A stretch of DNA of 64,000 nucleotides. Source: Catelliglobosispora koreensis DSM 44566. Its GTDB lineage: Bacteria; Actinomycetota; Actinomycetes; Mycobacteriales; Micromonosporaceae. The position numbers were made by a program, and so were the translations under genes. Positions 51,814-60,052 of this stretch are shown one piece after another (position 1 is the first letter of the stretch; each line of letters starts with the position of its first letter). The stretch is taken from contig NZ_KB903251.1 in the NCBI RefSeq assembly GCF_000379685.1, positions 248,001-312,000 on the forward strand. The letters run 5' to 3'. The notes under the pieces are model-generated. The model was not told the DNA's origin. It ran no database searches and saw only the letters and a program-made list of their open reading frames with translations.

Positions 51814-53823
51814 ATGAAACGCACGCTGACGTCCCTCGCGTTAGCTCTCACCCTGGTCGCGGTGTCAGCCAGCGCCGCTCCCGCCAACAAGCCCCGCCTA
51901 GGCACCTTGCAAACGGCCAGTGCACCGTCAGCGGCGCTCGGGTCAGCTATCGACTACACCGTCTACTTGCCCTACGGCTACACGGCCGGAAACGCCCGCT
52001 ATCCCGTGCTGTATTTGCTCCACGGCCGTGGCGACACGATGACCGCGTGGGCACAGGTCAAGTCCGAACTCGACGGCCTCATCGAATCCGGTGCCGTGCA
52101 ACCGGTTATCGCCGTCATGCCGGACGCTTCCTGGAGCAGTCGCGGAAACTATTACGTGGACTCGGCTTACACCGGCGCCGACGATCCGGGCCGTCCCGTC
52201 GAGACCGCGTTGACCCGTGACCTGATCGGCCACATCGACGCCACCTACCGCACGGCAGCGCATCGCGGTGCACGCCTTGTCGGCGGCTATTCGATGGGTG
52301 GCGCGGGCGCGTTGCGCTATGCCTTGGCGCATCAGGACCTTTTCGCTCACGCGCTCGTGCTCAGCCCCGCTGTCTACACCCCGCAGCCGCCGGATGATTC
52401 GTCTGCCCGAGAATTCGGCGCGTACGGCAACGGAACGTCGCGGTTTGACGAATCGGTCTACGAGCGGCTCAACTATCCCGCTCTGTTGTCTGGCTTGAAC
52501 GAAGAATTGCCGGTCCGCATGTTCATCGCGGTCGGCGACGATGAGTGGGCTGGACCGGAACCAGACCACGACCTCGACTTCGAAGCCGCCAAGCTCTACA
52601 ACACGATCCGTCGCAGCGAAGCCGTCTCGGCCCAGTTCCGTGTGCTCGATGGCGGACACGAGTGGGCGGTCTGGCGCGCCGGTTTCGTGGACGGGCTCAA
52701 ACACCTGAGCAAAACCCTGAGCGCCAAGCTTCCCGTTGGCCTGCCAACGCCGTTGTACGGCGGCGCGACTGTCGACCGGGCAGGCGGAGTCGCCGCGCAC
52801 GCCGACGGAACGATCACCCTCGGGCTGTCCGAAACCGGTGCCACCTCGGGGCTGGACGCTGTCGTGACGAAACTGAGCAACGGGACACCGTTGTGGCGCA
52901 AGCAGTTCTCGACACCATCAAACGACCGTCTCTATGGTGTCATCGGGTTGCCTGACGGCGGCGTCATCGCGGCCGGGTACACCCGCGGCAACCTCGACGG
53001 CTCGCACCCGGGCAGCCCGGCCGACGACATGTTCGCGGTTCGCTTGTCCGCCTCGGGAGAAACGTTATGGCTACGCCAATTCGGCGACGTGGCCAAGGCG
53101 GACCGCATTTACGGCATCGCACCCGCTCCCGATGGCGGCGCCTACCTGACCGGCTACACGAGCGGGACCTTCGCCGGCCCGAGCGCTGGCGACAAAGATG
53201 CCGTCCTGATCAGGATTTCCGCCGACGGCGATCCACTGTGGACGAAGCAGTTCGGCGCGGCGACCGAGGACAAGGCCTTCGCCGTAGCCGCGAACGCCAG
53301 CGGCGCCTACGTTGTTGGCTCGGCCGGCGGGGGTGGCTGGATCGCCCGCTTCACCGCTTCAGGTTCGCAGGAATGGCTCAAGCAGGACGGGACTTTGCTG
53401 GCAGGCGTCGCTATCGATGCCGCGGGGCGCGGGGTCGCGACGGGCGCCGCCGGCGGTGATGTGCTTGCTGTCGCCTACACCTCAGCTGGTACTCCTTCGT
53501 GGCGCACGATTCTGCCCAACCCTGGCAACGATGCTGGGGCGGAGGTCATCGCGCTGCCCGGTGGCGACGTGACCGTCGTCGGGTTCACCGATGGCATCTG
53601 GACTCTCCCGGCCGGTGGCCGTGATGTCCTCACCGTGCGCTTGGACAGGCGCGGCAATCAGGTGTCGGCCGCACAGTTCGGCTCGGCGCGCGACGATGGC
53701 GCTGACGCGTTCAGTGAAGAGAATGTCTACGCGACGCTGGCGGGTGGCCGGATTCTCGTCACGGGACTGACTAACGACGACGTCTTCCTCGCCACCATCG
53801 ATCCGGCGACGGGACTGCCATGA
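51814..53823 (+). CDS. Secreted esterase (EstD/feruloyl esterase-like) fused to a beta-propeller
   Basis: A 669-residue exported protein. A signal peptide (RTLTSLALALTLVAVSASA) is followed by an esterase domain of about 280 residues. It has the family loop YPVLYLLHGRGDT, nucleophile elbow GYSMGGAG and acid/base regions VGDDEWAG and DGGHEWAVWR. The C-terminal 370 residues are SBBP/PQQ-like propeller blades (DAVVTKLSNGTPLWRKQF, DMFAVRLSASGETLWLRQFG). An in-frame GTG 6 nt upstream is possible. The enzyme probably removes acyl groups from a polymer or glycoside outside the cell. Confidence 0.82.
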   Translation: MKRTLTSLALALTLVAVSASAAPANKPRLGTLQTASAPSAALGSAIDYTVYLPYGYTAGNARYPVLYLLHGRGDTMTAWAQVKSELDGLIESGAVQPVIAVMPDASWSSRGNYYVDSAYTGADDPGRPVETALTRDLIGHIDATYRTAAHRGARLVGGYSMGGAGALRYALAHQDLFAHALVLSPAVYTPQPPDDSSAREFGAYGNGTSRFDESVYERLNYPALLSGLNEELPVRMFIAVGDDEWAGPEPDHDLDFEAAKLYNTIRRSEAVSAQFRVLDGGHEWAVWRAGFVDGLKHLSKTLSAKLPVGLPTPLYGGATVDRAGGVAAHADGTITLGLSETGATSGLDAVVTKLSNGTPLWRKQFSTPSNDRLYGVIGLPDGGVIAAGYTRGNLDGSHPGSPADDMFAVRLSASGETLWLRQFGDVAKADRIYGIAPAPDGGAYLTGYTSGTFAGPSAGDKDAVLIRISADGDPLWTKQFGAATEDKAFAVAANASGAYVVGSAGGGGWIARFTASGSQEWLKQDGTLLAGVAIDAAGRGVATGAAGGDVLAVAYTSAGTPSWRTILPNPGNDAGAEVIALPGGDVTVVGFTDGIWTLPAGGRDVLTVRLDRRGNQVSAAQFGSARDDGADAFSEENVYATLAGGRILVTGLTNDDVFLATIDPATGLP

Positions 53824-55007
53824 TTCCCGCGCTGAACGGAATCAAGGTAATAGAACTAGCCACGTTGTTCGCCGGCCCGCTGGCCACCGCGTTCCTCGGT
53901 GACTTTGGTGCCGACGTGGTGAAAGTCGAACACCCCCGCAAACCCGACCCGTCGCGTGGGCACGGCCCGTCTCGAGACGGAACCGGGCTGTGGTGGAAGG
54001 TGCTGGGGCGCAACAAACGCACCATGACCTTGGATCTGTCCGCACCCGACGGTGCCGCCGTGCTCAAGCGGCTCATCGCTGACGCGGATGTCGTCGTGGA
54101 GAACTTCCGGCCCGGCACGCTAGAGCGGTGGGGTATCGGGCCGTCGGTTCTGCACGACATCAATCCACGGCTCGTCATCGCGCGGATCACGGGGTTTGGG
54201 CAGAAGGGGCCATACTCAGCGCGCCCCGGGTTCGGGACATTGGCGGAAGCCATGAGCGGGTTCGCCGCGGCCACGGGAGAACCTGACGGTCCGCCCACGT
54301 TGCCGCCCTTCGGGCTCGCCGACTCGGTGACAGCGCTCGCGACGGCATATGCGGTGAGTCTGGCTCTTTTGGGACGCTCACACAGTACCCGCGGACAGGT
54401 TATTGATTTGGCGATCATCGAGCCGATCATGGCGATGCTAGGTCCGCAGATCACCTGGTTTGACCAAGTGGGATATGTGCAGCCGCGCCAAGGGAACCGG
54501 TCGGGCAACAACGCTCCCCGCAACACCTACCGTTGCGTGGACGGCAGTTGGGTTGCCGTGTCCACAAGCGCCCTGAGCATCGCCGAGCGGGTGATGACCC
54601 TGGTCGGCCGGGCGGATCTGATGACGGAGCCGTGGTTTGCTACCGGATCGGGCCGCGCGGCCCATGCCGATGTGCTCGACGATGCCGTGTCGGCGTGGAT
54701 CGGCAAGCGCAGCCGGGCCGAGGTCATCGCCGAGTTCGAGAAGGCACAGGCGGCCGTAGCACCGGTTTATGACGTGCGCGATGTGCTGGCCGATCCGCAG
54801 TTCGCGGCTCTGGAGACAGCGGTTTCGGTGCCGGACGAGGACTTCGGCTCGGTGCGCATGCAAAACGTCCTGTTCCGGATGTCGGACACACCAGGCCAGA
54901 TCAAGCACACCGGCCGTGCGCACGGCCAGGACACCGAAGCGGTGCTCGCGGAACTTGGGCTGACCGCTGAGGAGCTGTCTGCCTTGCGGGGCAAGGGCGT
55001 GATCTGA
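53820..55007 (+). CDS. Class III CoA-transferase (CaiB/BaiF family)
   Basis: A 395-residue enzyme moving CoA between carboxylic acids. The start is INGIKVIELA-like (LNGIKVIELATLFAGPLAT), with DFGADVVKVEHP and the NKRTMTLDL segment. The catalytic Asp is expected in the ARITGFGQKGPY-following region. It overlaps the esterase gene by 4 nt and the lyase gene by 1 nt. It probably activates the organic acid that the next enzyme splits. Confidence 0.92.
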   Translation: MIPALNGIKVIELATLFAGPLATAFLGDFGADVVKVEHPRKPDPSRGHGPSRDGTGLWWKVLGRNKRTMTLDLSAPDGAAVLKRLIADADVVVENFRPGTLERWGIGPSVLHDINPRLVIARITGFGQKGPYSARPGFGTLAEAMSGFAAATGEPDGPPTLPPFGLADSVTALATAYAVSLALLGRSHSTRGQVIDLAIIEPIMAMLGPQITWFDQVGYVQPRQGNRSGNNAPRNTYRCVDGSWVAVSTSALSIAERVMTLVGRADLMTEPWFATGSGRAAHADVLDDAVSAWIGKRSRAEVIAEFEKAQAAVAPVYDVRDVLADPQFAALETAVSVPDEDFGSVRMQNVLFRMSDTPGQIKHTGRAHGQDTEAVLAELGLTAEELSALRGKGVI

Positions 55008-55843
55008 TGCTGCTCACGTGGCTCTATGTGCCGGGAGACCGCCCGGAGCGGTTCGCCAAGGCACTGTCATCGGGCGCGGACGCGGTCATCATCGACCTTG
55101 AGGACGCGGTCGCCTTGTCCCGCAAGGACTACGCGCGGTCGGCCGTCGCGGAGTTCCTGTCCGCGCCACACGAGGTGCCTGTCTTCGTACGTGTCAACGA
55201 GTTTGGCAGCCTGGGTTACTTCGCGGATCTTTCAGCTGTCGGGGCATTGCCTGGCACCGCCGGACTCCGTCTGCCCAAAGTGGACAGTCCCGCACAGGTC
55301 ACCAGAACGGCCGGGCTGACAGCGAAACCGTTGCACTGTCTCATCGAGTCGGCCTTAGGACTAGAAGCCGCTTACACTATAGCGTCAGCGCACGCGTCGG
55401 TCGCCGGCATCGGCTTGGGTGAAGCGGACCTGCGGTCGGACCTTGGCGTCACCAGCGAAGCAGGCCTGCTCTATGCGCGCAGCCGGATCGTCGTCGCGGC
55501 ACGGGCGTCCGGACTCGAACCGCCGATGATGTCCGTCTACTCAAATCTGTCTGATGTGGACGGTCTGCGGGCTAGCTGTGCCGAAGGCCGCGCACTCGGC
55601 TTCGTGGGCCGTGCCGCGCTGCACCCTAAACAGCTGCCAGCGATTGTCGAGGGGTTCCGGCCTCACGAAGGAGAAGTGGCAGCGGCTGCCGCGTTGCTGG
55701 CCGCGGTGGCAGGAGCCGCCGCTACGGAAACAGGCACCGTGGTGCTCCCCGACGGCCGGTTCGCCGACCGGGCGATGATCGCCGCCGCTGAACGGACCCT
55801 GTCGCTGGCACGCAGGTGTACGCCAGGCGAAGGTGGGGAATGA
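55007..55843 (+). CDS. HpcH/HpaI aldolase / CitE-like acyl-CoA lyase
   Basis: A 278-residue TIM-barrel lyase. CitE-type marks are LYVPGDRPERFAKALSSGAD, IIDLEDAV, FVRVNEFGS, CLIESALGLE and GEADLRSDLG. The Glu and Asp of IESAL and GEADLRSD ligate Mg2+. Family members cleave citramalyl-CoA, malyl-CoA or related thioesters into acetyl-CoA plus a keto acid. It is the last gene of the long LacI operon and forms a pair with the CoA-transferase. Confidence 0.92.
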   Translation: MLLTWLYVPGDRPERFAKALSSGADAVIIDLEDAVALSRKDYARSAVAEFLSAPHEVPVFVRVNEFGSLGYFADLSAVGALPGTAGLRLPKVDSPAQVTRTAGLTAKPLHCLIESALGLEAAYTIASAHASVAGIGLGEADLRSDLGVTSEAGLLYARSRIVVAARASGLEPPMMSVYSNLSDVDGLRASCAEGRALGFVGRAALHPKQLPAIVEGFRPHEGEVAAAAALLAAVAGAAATETGTVVLPDGRFADRAMIAAAERTLSLARRCTPGEGGE

Positions 55844-55850
55844 GTCTGGC

Positions 55851-56009
55851 ATGAGCAAAATTGGATCTGAACGGTTCTGGAGCTCGCCCGGCAGCCTCGA
55901 CGAGACCGATTGGCCCGCCGCCACCGACCCGGACCTCGTGGACCCGGCCGAGAAGGAACAAGAGCAAGCTAAAGACAAAGAAGCCAGCTCGGCCGAAACC
56001 GAGGACTGA
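55851..56009 (+). CDS. Small acidic protein
   Basis: A 52-residue protein with acidic and low-complexity composition (GSLDETDWPAATDPDLVDPA, then an EKEQEQAKDKEASSAETED-like tail). A start ATG and a clear stop lie between two confident genes, 7 nt after the lyase stop. I do not recognise it. It resembles the one at 28302 in style, not in sequence. Confidence 0.5.
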   Translation: MSKIGSERFWSSPGSLDETDWPAATDPDLVDPAEKEQEQAKDKEASSAETED

Positions 56010-56037
56010 CAGCCCCGCACCTGGGTATGTTGCGGTC

Positions 56038-56484
56038 ATGAGCGATGACAAGAAAGCCGTCGGGGAGGCGCTCCAGACAGCGCTCGCAGACCTCATCAAC
56101 CTCGGTCTCCAGAGCAAACAAGCGCACTGGAACCTGACCGGCCCACACTTCCGGCCCATACACCTACAGCTTGATGAACTCGTGGACTTGGCCCGCGAGC
56201 ACGCTGATACGATCGCCGAGCGCGCTGTCGCCATCGGCTTCGCCCCGGACGGCCGTCCGGAAACCGTCGCGCGCGAAGGACAGCCCGACAAGTTCGGCGC
56301 CGGCCCCGTCAAGGACACCGCCGTAGTCGCGGGTATCACGGCCCTGCTCGAAGCCGTCAGTCACCGCCTGCGCGAAGGCATCAACGACACGGCCGACCCA
56401 GACCCGGTCTCACAGGACCTCCTGATCGCGGCCGCCCACGACCTCGAGAAACAACGCTGGATGTTCGCCGCCCAAATCGGCTAG
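56038..56484 (+). CDS. dps: Dps/ferritin-like DNA-protection protein
   Basis: A 148-residue Dps-family protein that oxidises and stores iron as a dodecamer. The inter-subunit ferroxidase site is seen in KQAHWNLTGPHF and HLQLDELVDLAREHADTIAE (His, Asp and Glu residues). It starts at the ATG after the short acidic gene. The upstream frame extension crosses that gene and is not used. Confidence 0.92.
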   Translation: MSDDKKAVGEALQTALADLINLGLQSKQAHWNLTGPHFRPIHLQLDELVDLAREHADTIAERAVAIGFAPDGRPETVAREGQPDKFGAGPVKDTAVVAGITALLEAVSHRLREGINDTADPDPVSQDLLIAAAHDLEKQRWMFAAQIG

Positions 56485-56497
56485 GCGCAGGGAAGCG

Positions 56498-56746
56498 TTA
56501 CATCCACGGGCGGGTGCGGGAGGACCAGCGGCGCATGGCGGGGGAGATCTCGCGCCAGCCGAGGTCCATGGCTTCGAGGTTGGCGTGGGCGGAGGCGATG
56601 GCACGAAGGTCGCGTGCTTGCTGCGTGCGGGATTCGAAGCTGGACGTCTCGGTCCAGTCGCACTTCTGGCACTCGGCGACCAAGTAGATCCCGTCCTCGT
56701 CTGTTTGCGGTATCAGCAAGACGCGGTGCTCACGGGAATCCCTCAT
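56498..56746 (-). CDS. Small hypothetical protein with CxxC motif
   Basis: An 82-residue protein with a short beta-rich start (HRVLLIPQTDEDGIYLVAEC), a CQKCDW pair that might bind zinc, and a helical end (TQQARDLRAIASAHANLEAM). It is convergent with dps and divergent from the N-acetyltransferase. I do not recognise a family. Confidence 0.65.
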   Translation of the reverse strand: MRDSREHRVLLIPQTDEDGIYLVAECQKCDWTETSSFESRTQQARDLRAIASAHANLEAMDLGWREISPAMRRWSSRTRPWM

Positions 56747-56792
56747 GGCTGCCACGGTAAGGGATATTGTCCAGCGAGGTAGCCTGCAAGGC

Positions 56793-57548
56793 GTGGACGC
56801 GGACAAGTATCTGGAGCGGATCGGGGCCGGAAGGCCAGAAAAAGCGGACCTCGGCGCGTTGCGGGAGTTGCAGTTGAGGCACCTGAAGACGGTGCCGTTT
56901 GAGAACCTGAGTATCCACTTGGGCGAGCCGATCGTGCTGGAACAAGAAGCCTTGTACCGCAAAGTGGTTGAGCGCAAGCGTGGCGGATTCTGTTACGAAC
57001 TCAACGGGCTGTTTGGCGGTCTGCTCACGGAACTCGGGTATCAGGTCACGTATCTCGCGGCGAAGGTCAATGGCGGTCCGTTGTTTGACCATCTCGCCCT
57101 GCGCGTCGATCTGGACGAGCCGTGGCTGGTGGATGTCGGGTTTGGACGGTTCAGTCATTACCCGTTACGGCTGGACACGGCTGAGCCGCAAGACGATCCT
57201 GCCGGCAAGTTCGTGCTGACACGGACCGCTGACGGTGACGTCGAAGTGACCCTGAACGGTCAGCACGAATATGTCGTGGAGACCCGGCCGCGGCCGATGA
57301 GCGACTTCGAGCCGACGTGCTGGTGGCACCAGACGTCACCGAAGTCGCACTTCACCCGGTCGCTGACGTGCTCGCTGCTCACTGACGAAGGCCGGATCAC
57401 GCTTAGCGGGCACACCTTGATCACGACGACGGACGCTGCGGGCCGCCAGGAGCAGGTGCTCGATGATGAGGGCGTGCTTACTGCGTACCAGCGGATATTT
57501 GGCTTTGTTCTGGATCGGCTGCCGGTGGTTAGTGCAGTGTCGCGGTGA
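56793..57548 (+). CDS. nat: Arylamine N-acetyltransferase
   Basis: A 251-residue NAT that transfers acetyl from acetyl-CoA to aromatic amines or hydrazines. The catalytic triad is Cys67 (RKRGGFCYELNGLF), His100 (FDHLALRVDL) and Asp114 (VDVGFG). I use the GTG giving VDADKYLERIG because homologues start there; a longer frame begins at 56745. It overlaps the convergent PL8 gene by 20 nt. Confidence 0.93.
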   Translation: MDADKYLERIGAGRPEKADLGALRELQLRHLKTVPFENLSIHLGEPIVLEQEALYRKVVERKRGGFCYELNGLFGGLLTELGYQVTYLAAKVNGGPLFDHLALRVDLDEPWLVDVGFGRFSHYPLRLDTAEPQDDPAGKFVLTRTADGDVEVTLNGQHEYVVETRPRPMSDFEPTCWWHQTSPKSHFTRSLTCSLLTDEGRITLSGHTLITTTDAAGRQEQVLDDEGVLTAYQRIFGFVLDRLPVVSAVSR

Positions 57549-59958
57549 AGCTCTTGCCGTAGGCGTGGCGAGTGGCGACGGTGATGAGGGTGCCGCCGGG
57601 GATGGGCACTACGCGTACTCCAGGATCGGCCTGCTGAGCACGCATCGGCCTTCCACGCACGACGAGGACGACGGTGTCACGCAGCATGGTCGGATCGGAA
57701 ACGGCGATCCGGTTGCCGTGCAACAGAACGGAAGCCTGACCGTGGATCCAGAGCCGTCCGGCGTGATGCAAGCCGTCGGTGAAGGTGTTGGCGCCCAGCA
57801 GACGCAGCCCATCGTGCTCGATCGCCTGAACGCGGGTTGAGTTCTCCAAAACCCGCAGCCGCCCGTCAGCGTAAGAAGCCAACTGAGCATCAGAAGCGTT
57901 GGGCACGAGCGCGTAGGCGAGATGTGAGCCATCGTGAGTCGCCGTGAACACTTTCTTGGTGACGCGGGTGTCTGGATTGGATGTTCGCACGACACGGCGG
58001 CTGCGCGTCACTTCGGTTACCGCAGCGGTTGGCAAACTGCCATCGAGCAACAGGTAACCGACGGCAGTGCCCTGAGTGTTGTTGGCGTAACGGATCCAGC
58101 CGGGTCCATTGGCGACGGTCACGTCGTCGGCGGGTGCGGCGATACGGCTATCGAGCGTCGTCGTGCCGTTGCTGACGCCAGCGGCCAGCGCGACGATCTC
58201 GTCGTCAAGCATGAACCACGACTTGGTGGCCTCGGCGTTGCGGTAGACCACGAAGTCATCCGGCAGCTGCCCGAGTTGCTTGGCCGCGTAGGCGGCGTCG
58301 TCGGACTGCACGAGACCGGCCGCGCCATAAGCGCCGAGCGAGACTCCGCCCGAGAATTCGTGTGTACCACGGGGAAAGTAGACGTAAGTGTTCTGCTTCT
58401 CCGACGACGAGGTGAAGCCTTGTGCCGGGTTCTCGTACCACAATGTGCCATAGCTCTCGGGCACGGTCAGCCGGGTTTCCGGGGGTGCCGTCACACCAGC
58501 CAGGCGGTAGGGCGAAACGGCCGTGTAGTAGTCAACACCGTAGGCCTGGGTCTGATCCTGCCCGGAAAGGTAGAGGTAGAAAGCGCCATCGCCTTGGAAC
58601 CAGGGCATCAGGTTCTCGCCACTCATGTATTCGTACTTGCTGATCCGGCTGGAACTGCGCGCCAATGCGAAGGCGTAACCCGGGCGGCGATGCACGGTCT
58701 TGTCCATGGCGTTGAACGCGACGTGACGTGCGCTGGGGTTCAAGTCAGCGGCGGGGGCGCTGGCGTCAGCGAGGATATCGGCGTACCGGGCGATGCTCAC
58801 CGGCGACACGAAGCTGGTGGGGTTGAGCGGAGTCTTGGACACCTCACGCACGTGCTTGACGTAACCCTTGAGCGCCAGGGCATCCGGTGCAGTGGCATAG
58901 CCGGACAGGTCAACCACGGCTTCGATGATGATGGCGACATCGGCATAGCCGGTGGTGGTGCGCGAAACCGCCCGCCCCTTGACGATTTCCATCATCCAGC
59001 CCTCGAAGATGAGAGGGGCGAACCCGTTGACCACCCAGCCCTGGACCACGCCAGGCAAGCTTCCGCCCTGGGCATAGCTAGTGCCATCAAGGAGTTTGAT
59101 GGACTGCACGACGCGCGTGAGCAGGGCTTTGCCATAGGAACCGGTGTAGGCGACCGAGGAGTGCTGAATGAACGAGCCGTCGGTGTAGTAGCCATCGGTG
59201 ACCCCGTGCTGCAAGTTATGGGGGTCCACCGTGGCGAAAACGGTGAGCTGATCGGCGATCGCCTTGCTCACGCGCGCGTCGTCGGCCAGGACAGCGCCTT
59301 GCAGAATCCGGTTTCCCGTGATGTCAGCCAAGTTGGCACCGGTGTGGAACCGGGAGTCGAGGTCGACGTCGCCGTTCTTGCCGCTGCGCAGATAGGCGTC
59401 CATGGACGCGACATAACGAGCAGCCAGACCGTCGGGCAGCAAGTCCTTAAGCAGGACAAGGGTTTTGCTGACCTGAGTCGAGATGCCGATTTCCCAGTTG
59501 TGCCAGTTGCCGTAGTAGCCTTTGGACTGATCGCCATAGTAGTTGTGGTGCAACCACAACATACCGTCAATCACTCGTCTTTGGACGGTCGCGTCTTCTT
59601 TCAGCGAAGAGCCTGGTGCCTTCGTCGCGAGCGCGATCTCGTAGAGATAGCGAAACGATGTCGTCAGGTTGGGATCGTTGGTGCCCAGTGGCACCCCGTT
59701 GAAGAGCTCGCCCGGCCGCGCGGAATCCATGGCGGACAGCCAATTTCGCGCATTCGTCTCGAGAGCTAGCAGCTTGGCGGCGACTTCGGGCCGGGCGTTG
59801 GACGTGGGCGTCCCGGCGAACATCGCCACCATGTTCGCGAGGAGGACCGCGTGATCGGTGGCGCTGGCTTGCGACGTGTTCGCGCGCGCACGCAGCGGCT
59901 GAGCCAAGGCGAGGAGGGCGGCAGCAGGGACGATGGACAGCACAGCACGTCTCTTCAC
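57529..59958 (-). CDS. Secreted polysaccharide lyase family 8 (hyaluronate/chondroitin/xanthan lyase type)
   Basis: An 809-residue exported lyase. After a signal peptide with twin-Arg-like start (KRRAVLSIVPAAALLALAQP) comes the alpha/alpha toroid, with the catalytic Asn (NWHNWEIGIS), His and Tyr (DGSFIQHSSVAYTGSYG). The super-sandwich beta domains follow (ENLMPWFQGDGAFYLYLSGQ, NTYVYFPRGTHEFSGG). The GTG at 59958 is used because it starts the signal peptide. The enzyme beta-eliminates uronic-acid polysaccharides or xanthan. It is divergent from a phosphodiester glycosidase gene with a shared inverted repeat. Confidence 0.93.
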   Translation of the reverse strand: MKRRAVLSIVPAAALLALAQPLRARANTSQASATDHAVLLANMVAMFAGTPTSNARPEVAAKLLALETNARNWLSAMDSARPGELFNGVPLGTNDPNLTTSFRYLYEIALATKAPGSSLKEDATVQRRVIDGMLWLHHNYYGDQSKGYYGNWHNWEIGISTQVSKTLVLLKDLLPDGLAARYVASMDAYLRSGKNGDVDLDSRFHTGANLADITGNRILQGAVLADDARVSKAIADQLTVFATVDPHNLQHGVTDGYYTDGSFIQHSSVAYTGSYGKALLTRVVQSIKLLDGTSYAQGGSLPGVVQGWVVNGFAPLIFEGWMMEIVKGRAVSRTTTGYADVAIIIEAVVDLSGYATAPDALALKGYVKHVREVSKTPLNPTSFVSPVSIARYADILADASAPAADLNPSARHVAFNAMDKTVHRRPGYAFALARSSSRISKYEYMSGENLMPWFQGDGAFYLYLSGQDQTQAYGVDYYTAVSPYRLAGVTAPPETRLTVPESYGTLWYENPAQGFTSSSEKQNTYVYFPRGTHEFSGGVSLGAYGAAGLVQSDDAAYAAKQLGQLPDDFVVYRNAEATKSWFMLDDEIVALAAGVSNGTTTLDSRIAAPADDVTVANGPGWIRYANNTQGTAVGYLLLDGSLPTAAVTEVTRSRRVVRTSNPDTRVTKKVFTATHDGSHLAYALVPNASDAQLASYADGRLRVLENSTRVQAIEHDGLRLLGANTFTDGLHHAGRLWIHGQASVLLHGNRIAVSDPTMLRDTVVLVVRGRPMRAQQADPGVRVVPIPGGTLITVATRHAYGKSFTATLH

Positions 59959-59978
59959 GCGCCAGACACTACCGGTTT

Positions 59979-60024
59979 CGTAAATTGTTGCCAAGGATGC
60001 ATCTCTGATTGACAATAATTTACG
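59979..60024. promoter_or_regulatory. Divergent inverted repeat between the PL8 and NAGPA-domain genes
   Basis: CGTAAATTGTTG (59979-59990) and CAATAATTTACG (60013-60024) are inverted copies matching at 11 of 12 positions, 22 bp apart. The AT-rich sites sit between two divergent starts in GC-rich DNA. They suggest joint control of both glycan genes by an unknown regulator. Confidence 0.65.
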
Positions 60025-60052
60025 TCGTCCTATCTCGACCTCCGGAGACGTC

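Noticed and set aside
57934-59769. A 611-codon open frame antisense to the PL8 lyase gene
   Set aside because: It lies fully opposite a gene with clear catalytic motifs and a signal peptide. Long antisense frames are expected in GC-rich DNA with strong third-position bias.
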